Below, piece after piece: positions 43,563 through 52,644 of a DNA stretch of 64,000 nucleotides. The translations under genes were made by a program, and so were the position numbers. Within the stretch, counting starts at the first letter, position 1. The number at the start of each line of letters is the position of its first letter. The notes under the pieces are model-generated. The model was not told the origin of the DNA. It did no database searches and saw only the letters and a list, made by a program, of their open reading frames with translations. The stretch comes from Streptomyces tanashiensis (GTDB taxonomy: Bacteria > Actinomycetota > Actinomycetes > Streptomycetales > Streptomycetaceae): NCBI RefSeq assembly GCF_014648895.1, contig NZ_BMRZ01000002.1, positions 372,001 to 436,000 of the forward strand. The letters run 5' to 3'.

Positions 43563-44614
43563 CCGCGGCACCTCGTCTCGGTCACGGCGATGCCGGTCGG
43601 AGGCTTGGAGCCGTCGGAGGTTCCCACGCCGCTCACGCGCGCCTCGCAGAGGTAGAGGTTGAACCACGATCCGTACGAGGACAGCCGGGCGAGGGCCGAC
43701 ATCTTGCCGGGGGTGCGGGCGAGGAAGGCCTCGATGTCCGGGGTGTGGTCGCCGAGGGTGCCCGAGAGCCGGCCGAGTTCGCGGATGTCCTTCTTGAGGG
43801 GGGCACGCCCCTCCTGGAGGAGTCCGGCGGTCGTCGTGGTGAGGTCGCCGATGGCCTTGACCGCCTCGCCGAGGGGCTTGCGGTCGGTGTTGAAGCCGGT
43901 GACGAGCTTCTGGAGGGTGACGACGAGGTCCCCGAAGGCGGCCTCGCGGGTGTTGAGGGTGGTCAGGACGGTGTTGAGGTGGGTGACGACCTCGCCGATG
44001 ACCTTGTCCTTGGCCGCCACCGTCCTGGTGAGGGAGCCGATGTGCCGGAGGAGGCTGTCGACGGTGCCGCTCTCGCCCTGGAGGACCTGCACGAGCGAGC
44101 CGGCGAGATCGTTGACGTCCGCGGGTGAGAGGCCCTCGAAGAGTGGCTTGAATCCGTTGAACAGCAGGGTCAGGTCGAGCGCGGGGGTGGTGCGGTCGAG
44201 GGGGATGGTGTCCCCGGCGTCCAGGGTGCCGGTGAGGTCGCCGGTTCCCCGGCCGAGGGAGACGTATCGCTGCCCGACCATGTTGAGGTACTTCACGGCG
44301 GCGGTCGCCGACCGGGGCAGGGAGCGGTCCTCGCGGACCGAGAAGGTGACCTGGGCGGTGCGCCGTTCGACGACGCGGACGTCGGTCACCTCGCCCACCT
44401 TCACTCCGGCGATGCGCACGGAGTCGCCCTTGACGAGCCCGGTGACGTCGGTGAACAGCGCCTTGTACGAGCGGGTGGCGGAGCCGACACCGGTGTTGGC
44501 GATGCTGAAGCCGAGGACGGTGGTGGCCAGCGCCGTGACCAGGACGAACGCGAGGGACTTCAGGACGGTCCCGGTCAGACCGCGGCGTCGCGTGTGGGTG
44601 GGCCTCGTCGTCAT
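43559..44614 (-). CDS. mceB-like: MCE family protein, MceB position
   Basis: A 351-residue protein: membrane helix (SLAFVLVTALATTVLGFSIAN), MCE domain ([53 protein letters not shown]), helical tunnel region and the WFNLYLCEA segment near the end. Overlaps MceA and MceC genes by four bases each. Subunit of the lipid-import complex. Confidence 0.92.
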   Translation of the reverse strand: MTTRPTHTRRRGLTGTVLKSLAFVLVTALATTVLGFSIANTGVGSATRSYKALFTDVTGLVKGDSVRIAGVKVGEVTDVRVVERRTAQVTFSVREDRSLPRSATAAVKYLNMVGQRYVSLGRGTGDLTGTLDAGDTIPLDRTTPALDLTLLFNGFKPLFEGLSPADVNDLAGSLVQVLQGESGTVDSLLRHIGSLTRTVAAKDKVIGEVVTHLNTVLTTLNTREAAFGDLVVTLQKLVTGFNTDRKPLGEAVKAIGDLTTTTAGLLQEGRAPLKKDIRELGRLSGTLGDHTPDIEAFLARTPGKMSALARLSSYGSWFNLYLCEARVSGVGTSDGSKPPTGIAVTETRCRG

Positions 44615-45864
44615 CGGAGCGTCACCTCCGCTCCGCGGAAGGCGGGGCCGGCGAGGAGGCTGCTCCAGTCCGGCAGGTCGCCGGGCCGCTTCTTCGCCGC
44701 GGGTGCGAGCAGTTCGTTGACGAGGTCGTTCTCCTGCGGGGAGTTGGCGGGTCCGAGGTTCTGGTCGGCGGCGGCGGACGCCCGTGCGGCGGGTGCGGCC
44801 GGAACGCCGAGGTAGGGCACGGGGTAGCAGTGCGGGCCGCCGCCGGAGCCGTACGAGGGTGTGTCACGGCCGGGGACGTAGGCACCGCGGGAGGGGACGG
44901 TGGTCACCTCGACGTGCAGTCCCGGCTGGTCGGTTCCCTTGCCGAGTGCCTTGTCCATCGCGGGTACGAACTGGGCGAGGGTGCGCAGGGTGCAGGGGAA
45001 GGACGGGGAGTACTCGGCGAGGAGTCGCAGGGTGGGCCTGCTGGTGGCGCTGAGCCGGATGATGTTGTTCTTGTTCTGCCGCAGGAAGGCGGTCAGGTCC
45101 TGCGCCGTCCGGGTGGTGGCGCCGAGGGTGCCGGCGAGTTCGTCCTCCTTCGCGGCGAGGGTGCCGCTGGTGGTGGTGAAGTCGGTGAGCGCGGTGACGA
45201 TGTCCGGGGCGGCGTCCGCGTAGAGGTGGCTGACCTTCACGAGTTCTTTCAGATCGCGGGTGAGGGCGGGCAGGTGGGGGTTGAACTCGCGCAGATGGGC
45301 GTCGAGTTCGGCGAGGGTCTCGCCGAGCTTGTCGCCGCGCCCCTCCAGGGCCCGGGAGACGGCGGACAGCGTCGCCGACAGTTTCTGCGGCTGGACCGCG
45401 GTGAGCAGGGGCAGGACGTTGTCGAGGACCTGCTGGAGTTCGACGGCGTTGCTGGAGCGGTCCTCGGGGATGACGTCTCCGGGGCCGAGCGGCCGCGTGG
45501 AGGCGTTCGCCGGCGGCACGAGGGCCACGAACCGCTCGCCGAAGAGCGTCGTGGGCAGCATCTGCGCGCGGACGTCGGCGGGGACGTGGCGCAGGGTTCC
45601 GGGCCGCATGGCGAGGGTGAGCCGGGCTCCGCCTTCGGTGGCGTCGATGGCGCGGACCTCGCCGATGACGACGCCGCGCAGCTTCACCTCGGCGCCGAGG
45701 TGCATCTCGTTGCCGACGCTGCCGGTCTCGACGACGATCGGGTCGGTGTCGGTGAAGCGTTTGTCGTAGACGGCGACCGCGAGCGAGGCGAGCAGGACGG
45801 GCACCAGCAGGAAGACGACGCCGGCGAACCGGCGGCGGAGGGTCTCGGCACGTGAGTCGCTCAT
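44611..45864 (-). CDS. mceA-like: MCE family protein, MceA position
   Basis: A 417-residue protein with a membrane helix (RFAGVVFLLVPVLLASLAVAVYD), MCE domain (IVVETGSVGNEMHLGAEVKLRGVVIGEVRAI; VRAQMLPTTLFGERFVALVPP), helical region, and a C-terminal part with GGGPHCYPVPYLG. It is the first of the six Mce genes and follows the YrbE permease pair, the canonical order. Confidence 0.92.
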   Translation of the reverse strand: MSDSRAETLRRRFAGVVFLLVPVLLASLAVAVYDKRFTDTDPIVVETGSVGNEMHLGAEVKLRGVVIGEVRAIDATEGGARLTLAMRPGTLRHVPADVRAQMLPTTLFGERFVALVPPANASTRPLGPGDVIPEDRSSNAVELQQVLDNVLPLLTAVQPQKLSATLSAVSRALEGRGDKLGETLAELDAHLREFNPHLPALTRDLKELVKVSHLYADAAPDIVTALTDFTTTSGTLAAKEDELAGTLGATTRTAQDLTAFLRQNKNNIIRLSATSRPTLRLLAEYSPSFPCTLRTLAQFVPAMDKALGKGTDQPGLHVEVTTVPSRGAYVPGRDTPSYGSGGGPHCYPVPYLGVPAAPAARASAAADQNLGPANSPQENDLVNELLAPAAKKRPGDLPDWSSLLAGPAFRGAEVTLR

Positions 45865-45865
45865 C

Positions 45866-46672
45866 TCACCCCGCCACCTTCACGGTCGTGGTCGCGCCCC
45901 AGAGGGCCAGCGACAGGAAGAAGTCGGTGACGCTGATCAGCACGATGGCGTTGCGTACGGAGCGGCCGACGGCGATGCCGACGCCGGCGGGGCCGCCGGA
46001 GGCGCGGAAGCCGTAGTAGCAGTGGGCGATGATCACCATCACGCTGAAGATCAGCACTTTCAGCACCGAGAGGAGGACGTCCGTCGGTGACAGGAAGAGG
46101 TTGAAGTAGTGGTCGTAGGTGCCCTGCGACTGGCCGTTGAAGAGGACCGTGACGTAGCGCGAGGCCAGGTAGGAGGAGAGCAGGCCGATCGCGTAGAGCG
46201 GGACGATGGCGACGACGCCCGCGATGATCCGGGTGGTGACCAGGTAGGGCATGGAGCGGATGCCCATGCCTTCGAGGGCGTCGACCTCTTCGTTGATGCG
46301 CATGGCGCCGAGCTGGGCGGTGAATCCGGCGCCGACGGTCGCGGACAGGGCGAGTCCGGCGACGAGCGGGGCGATCTCGCGGGTGTTGAAGTAGGCGGAG
46401 ACGAAGCCGGTGAAGGCGGCGGTGCCGATCTGTTCCAGGGCCGCGTAGCCCTGGAGGCCGACGACGGTTCCGGTGAACAGCGTCATCGCGATCATGACGC
46501 CGATGGTGCCGCCGATGACGCCGAGGCCGCCGGAGCCGAAGGCGACCTCGGCGAGCAGCCGTTGCACCTCCTTGAGGTAGCGGCGCAGCGTGCGGGGGAT
46601 CCAGAGGAGGGCTCGGACGTAGAACAGGAGCTGGTCGCCGGACCGGTCGAGCCACACGAACGGGGAGGCCAT
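45866..46672 (-). CDS. yrbEB-like: MlaE/YrbE-family permease (YrbEB position)
   Basis: A 268-residue membrane protein: [76 protein letters not shown] and FNGQSQGTYDHYF are standard MlaE features, including the EE.DALE motif contacting the ATPase. With YrbEA it forms the inner-membrane core of the Mce transporter. It starts 5 nt after the YrbEA stop. Confidence 0.95.
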   Translation of the reverse strand: MASPFVWLDRSGDQLLFYVRALLWIPRTLRRYLKEVQRLLAEVAFGSGGLGVIGGTIGVMIAMTLFTGTVVGLQGYAALEQIGTAAFTGFVSAYFNTREIAPLVAGLALSATVGAGFTAQLGAMRINEEVDALEGMGIRSMPYLVTTRIIAGVVAIVPLYAIGLLSSYLASRYVTVLFNGQSQGTYDHYFNLFLSPTDVLLSVLKVLIFSVMVIIAHCYYGFRASGGPAGVGIAVGRSVRNAIVLISVTDFFLSLALWGATTTVKVAG

Positions 46673-46677
46673 CGGTC

Positions 46678-47442
46678 TCAGCCTCCCTTCGGCGGGACGA
46701 TCTGCAGGTAGATGCCCGTCAGCACCATGTTCACGAAGAACAGCAGCATGAAGGTGATGACGACGGACTGGTTGACGGCGTCGCCGACCCCCTTGGGTCC
46801 GCCGCGGGGGTTGAGTCCCCGGTAGGCGGCGACGATGCCGGCGATGAACCCGAAGATCAGGGCCTTCAGTTCGCTGATGTAGAGGTCGGGCAGCTGGGCG
46901 AGGGCGGAGAAGCTGGAGAGGTAGGCGCCGGGGGTGCCGCCCTGGAGGACGATGTTGAAGAAGTAGCCGCCGAGCGTGCCGACGACGGAGACCATGCCGT
47001 TGAGGAGCACGGCGACCGCCATGGTGGCGAGGACGCGCGGGACGACCAGTCGCTGTACGGGCGAGACGCCCATGACCTCCATCGCGTCGAGCTCTTCCCG
47101 GATCTTGCGGGAGCCGAGGTCGGCGCAGATGGCGGAGCCGCCGGCGCCGGCGATCAGGAGGGCCACGATGAGCGGGCTGGCCTGCTGGATGACGGCGAGG
47201 ACGCTGGCACCGCCGGTGAACGACTGGGCTCCGAGCTGCTGGGTGAGCGAGCCGACCTGGAGGGCGATGACGGCGCCGAACGGGATGGAGACGAGCGCGG
47301 CGGGCAGGATGGTGACGCTCGCGACGAACCAGAACTGCTCGATGAACTCCCGGAACTGGAAGGGTCGCCGGAAGACGGCCCGGCTCACCTCGGCGGCGAG
47401 GGCGAAGAGGCGGCCGGTCTGCCGCAGCGCGCCGGTGATCAC
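46678..47442 (-). CDS. yrbEA-like: MlaE/YrbE-family permease (YrbEA position)
   Basis: A 254-residue permease with FREFIEQFWFVASVTILPAALVSIPFGAVIALQVGSL, the coupling motif DLGSRKIREELDAMEVMGVSPVQRLVVPR and five to six membrane helices. The start is a GTG overlapping the ATPase stop (GTGA); the frame is open further upstream but that part lies inside the ATPase gene. Partner of the YrbEB-like protein. Confidence 0.94.
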   Translation of the reverse strand: MITGALRQTGRLFALAAEVSRAVFRRPFQFREFIEQFWFVASVTILPAALVSIPFGAVIALQVGSLTQQLGAQSFTGGASVLAVIQQASPLIVALLIAGAGGSAICADLGSRKIREELDAMEVMGVSPVQRLVVPRVLATMAVAVLLNGMVSVVGTLGGYFFNIVLQGGTPGAYLSSFSALAQLPDLYISELKALIFGFIAGIVAAYRGLNPRGGPKGVGDAVNQSVVITFMLLFFVNMVLTGIYLQIVPPKGG

Positions 47443-48449
47443 GAGCCGCTCCCGGTGGCCGGCATGGTCAGGGTGGGCGCCGCGGCGCTTCGCGCGTAGG
47501 TGTCGCGGATGGCGGCGCGGGCTGCGGGGGGCAGCTGGTCGAGCATGCCGAGGACGCGTTCCCGTCGCCGTGTGACGGCGGCGCGGGGCGGCAGGCCGGG
47601 TGAGGGTTCCAGCTGCGGGACGATGACGCGGGGTTCCGTGGACCGGTCGGCGGGGGAGACTGCTTCGGCGGCGAGCAGTGCTGCGTCCTTCTCCTCGGAC
47701 ATGCCGATGGGGCCTTCGCGGCGGCCGGCGAGGAACTGGGTCACGACCGGTTCGTCGCTGGTGAGGAGCACCTCGCGGGGGCCGAAGGTGACGAGCCTGC
47801 GCCGGAAGAACATGCCCATGTTGTCGGGGACGGTGGCGGCGATGTCGAGGTTGTGGGTGACGATCAGCATCGTCGCGTCGATCCGCGCGTTGAGGTCGAT
47901 CAGCAGCTGGGACAGGTAGGCGGTGCGGACGGGGTCGAGCCCGGAGTCCGGTTCGTCGCACAGGACGATCTGCGGGTCGAGCACGAGCGCGCGGGCCAGT
48001 CCGGCGCGTTTGCGCATGCCTCCGCTGATCTCGCCCGGCAGCTTGTCCTCGGCACCCAGCAGGCCGACGAGTTCGATCCGCTCCATGACGATGCGCCGGA
48101 TCTCGGACTCCCGCTTGCGGGTGTGCTCGCGCAGCGGGAAGGCGATGTTGTCGAAGAGGCTCATGGAGCCGAAGAGGGCGCCGTCCTGGAACATGAGGCC
48201 GAAGAGTTTCCGGGTCTCGTAGATGTCACGTTCGGGGCTGCGGACCATGTCGACCCCGTTGATGAGGACACGGCCCTGCTGGGGCTTCAGCAGTCCGATG
48301 AGCGATTTCAGGAAGACCGTCTTCCCGGTTCCGGAAGGGCCGAGCATGACGCTGACCTCTCCGGCCGGCAGGGTCAGCGACACGTCCTGCCAGATGTTCT
48401 GCTTGCCAAAGGACATGGTCAGCCCCTCAACGACTACTTCGATTCCCAT
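47439..48449 (-). CDS. Mce/Mla ABC transporter ATPase (MlaF/MceG-like)
   Basis: A 336-residue ATPase: Walker A GPSGTGKT (residues 37-44), signature ISGGMRKRAGLARAL, Walker B IVLCDEPDSGLDPV, switch VTHNL, and the MlaF-type FQDGALFGSMSLFDNIAFPL. The core ends near residue 250; an 85-residue C-terminal extension (LEPSPGLPPRAAVTRRRERVLGMLDQLPPAARAAI) resembles the MceG tail. The start has GGAGG. In mycobacteria this gene is unlinked; here it leads the operon. It energises lipid movement through the YrbE/Mce complex. Confidence 0.95.
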   Translation of the reverse strand: MGIEVVVEGLTMSFGKQNIWQDVSLTLPAGEVSVMLGPSGTGKTVFLKSLIGLLKPQQGRVLINGVDMVRSPERDIYETRKLFGLMFQDGALFGSMSLFDNIAFPLREHTRKRESEIRRIVMERIELVGLLGAEDKLPGEISGGMRKRAGLARALVLDPQIVLCDEPDSGLDPVRTAYLSQLLIDLNARIDATMLIVTHNLDIAATVPDNMGMFFRRRLVTFGPREVLLTSDEPVVTQFLAGRREGPIGMSEEKDAALLAAEAVSPADRSTEPRVIVPQLEPSPGLPPRAAVTRRRERVLGMLDQLPPAARAAIRDTYARSAAAPTLTMPATGSGS

Positions 48450-48557
48450 CCCACCTCCAGCAAGCGTGTGTCGGGTGTGCGCTGCGGGCGCACGGTAAGT
48501 CGGTCCGGATCATCCGGACAATAGGCGGGTGCCACTTTTCTTGATCCGCTCCCGTAT

Positions 48558-48575
48558 TTGTCACCGCGGAGACAA
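48558..48575. promoter_or_regulatory. mce operator candidate, site 1
   Basis: TTGTCACCGCGGAGACAA: 9-nt arms with 8 of 9 complementary positions, about 110 bp upstream of the ATPase start. Shares its pattern with site 2. Confidence 0.65.
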
Positions 48576-48590
48576 GGTCGGGATCGGCAC

Positions 48591-48608
48591 TTGTCTCCGT
48601 GGAGACAC
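48591..48608. promoter_or_regulatory. mce operator candidate, site 2
   Basis: TTGTCTCCGTGGAGACAC: contains a perfect TGTCTCC/GGAGACA repeat with a 2-nt centre. The centre is 33 bp from that of site 1, three helical turns, so a bound regulator could contact both on one DNA face. Confidence 0.65.
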
Positions 48609-48754
48609 AGAGCTGCGCCGACCTGCGACGGTGCGCCGCCCCGGGAACGCTACGGCCGAGTAACCTCTCGCGGCAATAGCCGATTCCGAGTTTTCCGGGT
48701 GCGGAATCAAACACCGAGGCATTTATCAGGCAGGAGATAGTTCCGCCGCGCCCC

Positions 48755-48772
48755 TTGTCACCGCCGGAGCAA
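48755..48772. promoter_or_regulatory. mce operator candidate, decayed site 3
   Basis: TTGTCACCGCCGGAGCAA repeats the left half of site 1 exactly (TTGTCACCG) and has a degraded right half (GGAGCAA). It lies about 300 bp upstream of the secreted-protein gene. Confidence 0.35.
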
Positions 48773-48970
48773 ATACCGGCCTTGCCGGGGCGGCCCAGGA
48801 GTCCGAATACCGACCCTCCTCTCAACCTCGGCCGATCGATCAGAATTGTCGACATTACGCACCCCGGAACCAAGAGGATTCTCGCCATCGCTCACCCACT
48901 TGACAGGCAATGCGAGATCTCCAAAGAATCTTGGACTCCGCCATTGTTCAGCTAAGTTTCCCGCAAGTAA

Positions 48971-49699
<729 letters not shown>

Positions 49700-49817
49700 G
49701 GACGCAGGACCCGCGTCCGCCCGGCCGGCGACCCCGGCCGGGCGGACGCGGCCTGTCCGCGTCCTTCGCCGGCCCCCTTCCCTCGCCGGCGCACGAACGA
49801 CCCGAGCGGAGCAACAG

Positions 49818-51449
49818 ATGAGAGGCCCCGGGCCCACCCCTCGATCCTCCCGCGCCCGCGTGCGCGGCGCGACGATCGCCGCGTTCGTGGCGCTCGCACC
49901 CCTGCTCCCGGCGGCGGCGGTCGCCGTGGGAACACTGAAGGTCGACGCCTCGCTGCCCTATGTCTGCACGCTGCCCTCGGGACAGCAGCCCGCGACGGTA
50001 CGGATCACGGCCGCCTTCCCCGAACGGGCGGTCCCCGGCGAGGAGATCCGGCCCACCGACGTCACCACGACGGTGGAGCTCCCGGCCGCGGCCGTGGCCG
50101 ACCTCACCGCGCTCAAGGCCTCCACGGTACGGGCGGAGACCCTGCTCACCGTCGGCGCGGGCCAGAACGGGCAGCGCACGGAGGCCTCGTGGCGCGGCAC
50201 GGCACAACCGCTCGGCGTACCCGCCGAAGGCCCGCTCACCCTCACCACGAGCGGCGACGTCCCGACCCTGACGACGGACGCCGCCGGCGACCTGACGCTC
50301 ACCGCCGAGGGCCTCGCCGTCGACCTCGCCCCGAGCACCGCCGACGGCGCGCCGACCACCCCCGCGTCCCTCTCCGTCAGCTGCGTCCCCGGCCAGAACG
50401 CGGGGGACCGTACGCTGCTCGCCACGGTTCCGGTCGGCAGCGGCACACCCTCCCCGGAGCCGAGCGGACCGCCCTCGTCGTCGGCCACGCCCGAGTCCCC
50501 CTCACCCGGCCCGCACGTCCCCCGGCCGCCGCTCCCGACGGGGCTCAACGCCCCTCCGAGGACGGGGACCACGCGCGGCACGGGCGAGGTCCCGACCGTG
50601 CCCGGGTCCGGAGCGCGGAAGGACCGGGGCCTGACCGCGGCCGACGAGCCCGGTGCTCCGGCGGCCCGGCCGGCCGCGCCGCCCTGCGTGACCGAGAAGC
50701 CGACCCCGACGTCGCTGTCGGCGTACATCACCGGCTACTCCAACGTGCGCAAGCTGAACGGCGCCAACGTCATCCCGGTGTCCTGCGTCCTGATCGAGCA
50801 GGGACAGCCGGAGTTCGTGGTCCTGCCGGACGGCAGCATGCACCTGTTCCAGACGTCGACCGGCGCTCTCTCGCACGGGGGACGCCGGCAGACCCCGCCC
50901 TTCAAGGCCACCTTCCTGACGTTCGGCTTCGCCCCGACGACGGCGACCCTGGTCCTGGAGCAGGCGGGCCCCATGACCGTCACGTCGGACGTCCTCCTGG
51001 TCTTCCCCGACAACCTCGCCGAGACCTACATCCGGGTCCCCCTCGTCCTGCGCGTCCTCGATGTCGAGGTCAACGGCACCCGGCTGGACGTCGGCCCCTC
51101 CTGCCGTACGGAGAAGCCGCTCAGCTCCCCGGAGCCCACCCCCGCCAAGTACCCCGGAGACCACCTGGTCCTCCTGGGCAAGGGACAGCTCCTCAACGGC
51201 ACCGACGCCACCGGCTACCTCCTCACCAGTGGCGGCCCGCTCACCGGTGAGGTGACGATCCCCGCCTTCAAGGGCTGCGGCGCCGGCGGCGAGAACCTCG
51301 ACCGGCTCCTCACCGCCTCCATCTCGGGCCCCGGCAACCACATCAAGCAGATCCAGGGCCAGACCTGCTCCGTGGGCGTCGAGACGCCCCCGCCGGACCA
51401 GTGCACCGAGGACCGCCAGCCCCTCGTGGTCCCCAAGCCCGCACGCTGA
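49818..51449 (+). CDS. Secreted two-domain protein, DUF6801-like
   Basis: A 543-residue precursor with an N-terminal signal (GATIAAFVALAPLLPAAAVA). Residues about 40-190 (VDASLPYVCTLPSGQQPATVRITAAFPERAVPGEEI...VTTTVELPAAAVADL) look like the DUF6801 beta-sandwich found in secreted actinobacterial proteins. A Ser/Pro-rich linker (about 205-290) leads to a second domain (SLSAYITGYSNVRKLNGANVI; PPFKATFLTFGFAPTTATL) with paired Cys. No anchor motif. Probably an envelope or extracellular partner of its neighbours; molecular function unknown. Confidence 0.82.
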   Translation: MRGPGPTPRSSRARVRGATIAAFVALAPLLPAAAVAVGTLKVDASLPYVCTLPSGQQPATVRITAAFPERAVPGEEIRPTDVTTTVELPAAAVADLTALKASTVRAETLLTVGAGQNGQRTEASWRGTAQPLGVPAEGPLTLTTSGDVPTLTTDAAGDLTLTAEGLAVDLAPSTADGAPTTPASLSVSCVPGQNAGDRTLLATVPVGSGTPSPEPSGPPSSSATPESPSPGPHVPRPPLPTGLNAPPRTGTTRGTGEVPTVPGSGARKDRGLTAADEPGAPAARPAAPPCVTEKPTPTSLSAYITGYSNVRKLNGANVIPVSCVLIEQGQPEFVVLPDGSMHLFQTSTGALSHGGRRQTPPFKATFLTFGFAPTTATLVLEQAGPMTVTSDVLLVFPDNLAETYIRVPLVLRVLDVEVNGTRLDVGPSCRTEKPLSSPEPTPAKYPGDHLVLLGKGQLLNGTDATGYLLTSGGPLTGEVTIPAFKGCGAGGENLDRLLTASISGPGNHIKQIQGQTCSVGVETPPPDQCTEDRQPLVVPKPAR

Positions 51450-51488
51450 ACCGCCCCACCCCCCCTCTCCCGACGGAAGGCATCCGCC

Positions 51489-52430
51489 ATGTCCCTCGTC
51501 TCCTCCCGTACGAGACTCGCCACCCTCTCCGCGCTGACCGCGCTCGGCGCCTTCGCCTCCATCGGCACGGCGACCGCGTCCTCCCCCCAGCTGAACGGCA
51601 GCTGGGCGCCGTTCGACCGCTGTCCCGTCGACGCGCCGGCGATGCTCGCCACCGACGGCCTCGACCAGTCGCCGCAATGCGTCTCCTCCAGCTCGGTCTC
51701 CGGCTCCATCAAGCTCGGGAACACGACCGTCGTCACCGGGAGGACGAACCTCCAGATCGGCGTGATCCAGAACGCCGACGGCACCAGCTCCGTCGTCGCC
51801 CCGCCCGCCGGCTCGATCATCGCCGACTCCGCCACCGTCCCCGGCGGCCTGCTCGGGCTGATGTGTCCGAGCGACATCCCGTTCATCACCGACATCTGCC
51901 GGCAGCTGTCCGACGCCAAACTCAACAAGATCACCGCCACCATGGAGTCGGTGGGCACGCCGTCGGACTTCGACCAGATCGCGGGCGTCCTCACGGACAT
52001 GCCGATCGTGGCCATCCCGGTCCGCATCCACCTGGAGAACCCGTTCCTCGGCAGCAACTGCTACATCGGCAGCAAGTCCAACCCGATCATCCTGCGCCCC
52101 AGCAACAAGACCGCGCCCGACTTCGCCGTCGAGCGCTCCAACGGCGACGGCTCCCCGAACGAGGAAGGCGACATGAGCCGCCTCAACCTCCTCGGCTCCA
52201 CCCAGGTCGACACCACCTTCGCCGTCCCCGGCGCCAGCGGCTGCGGCCTGGGACTCGGCCTGGTCAACGGCGCGGTCAACCTCAAGACGGGGCTGCCCTC
52301 CGCCGCCGGCCGCAACAGCCTCACGCTCAACAACACCCAGACCTATCTGACCGGTCTCTACGCCCCCGGAGTCGTCGCACCCGACGCCGGAAAGGTGCTC
52401 TCCCAGAACTGGCACTCGGCCGTCAAGTAA
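51489..52430 (+). CDS. Secreted protein of unknown function, third in mce-adjacent cluster
   Basis: A 313-residue precursor with a signal peptide (LATLSALTALGAFASIGTATA). The mature protein has ASSPQLNGSWAPFDRCPVDAPAMLATDG, a beta-rich middle with MCPSDIPFITDICRQL and CYIGSKSNPIILRPSN, and a C-terminal GAVNLKTGLPSAAGRNSLTLNN. Even numbers of Cys suggest disulfides. Found downstream of the DUF6801-like gene with a 40-nt gap, so the two are probably co-transcribed. Function unknown; lipid-related by context only. Confidence 0.82.
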   Translation: MSLVSSRTRLATLSALTALGAFASIGTATASSPQLNGSWAPFDRCPVDAPAMLATDGLDQSPQCVSSSSVSGSIKLGNTTVVTGRTNLQIGVIQNADGTSSVVAPPAGSIIADSATVPGGLLGLMCPSDIPFITDICRQLSDAKLNKITATMESVGTPSDFDQIAGVLTDMPIVAIPVRIHLENPFLGSNCYIGSKSNPIILRPSNKTAPDFAVERSNGDGSPNEEGDMSRLNLLGSTQVDTTFAVPGASGCGLGLGLVNGAVNLKTGLPSAAGRNSLTLNNTQTYLTGLYAPGVVAPDAGKVLSQNWHSAVK

Positions 52431-52492
52431 CGGCCACCCAGGGGCGATTCCCGGCCTGTTCCGGCGGCTCACGGGCCTCCGGACCACCAACT

Positions 52493-52518
52493 CTTGCGCA
52501 AGTTGTGTACAGCACACA
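52493..52518. promoter_or_regulatory. Palindromes upstream of the TTA-containing PucR gene
   Basis: CTTGCGCAAG (52493-52502) is a perfect 10-bp palindrome followed at once by TGTGT-ACAGC-ACACA (52504-52518). Both lie 125-150 bp upstream of the regulator gene in a relatively A+T-rich stretch. Confidence 0.45.
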
Positions 52519-52644
52519 GCAGTTGATTTAGCTTCAGCAGTCCCCGTTGGTACGCACCTGACGGCCACGGCGGCGTCCGCCTCCCGAGGAGGACGCCGCA
52601 CCGCCGCTCCCCACCGGTCGCGCAGGAGAGCAAGGGATCGGTCC

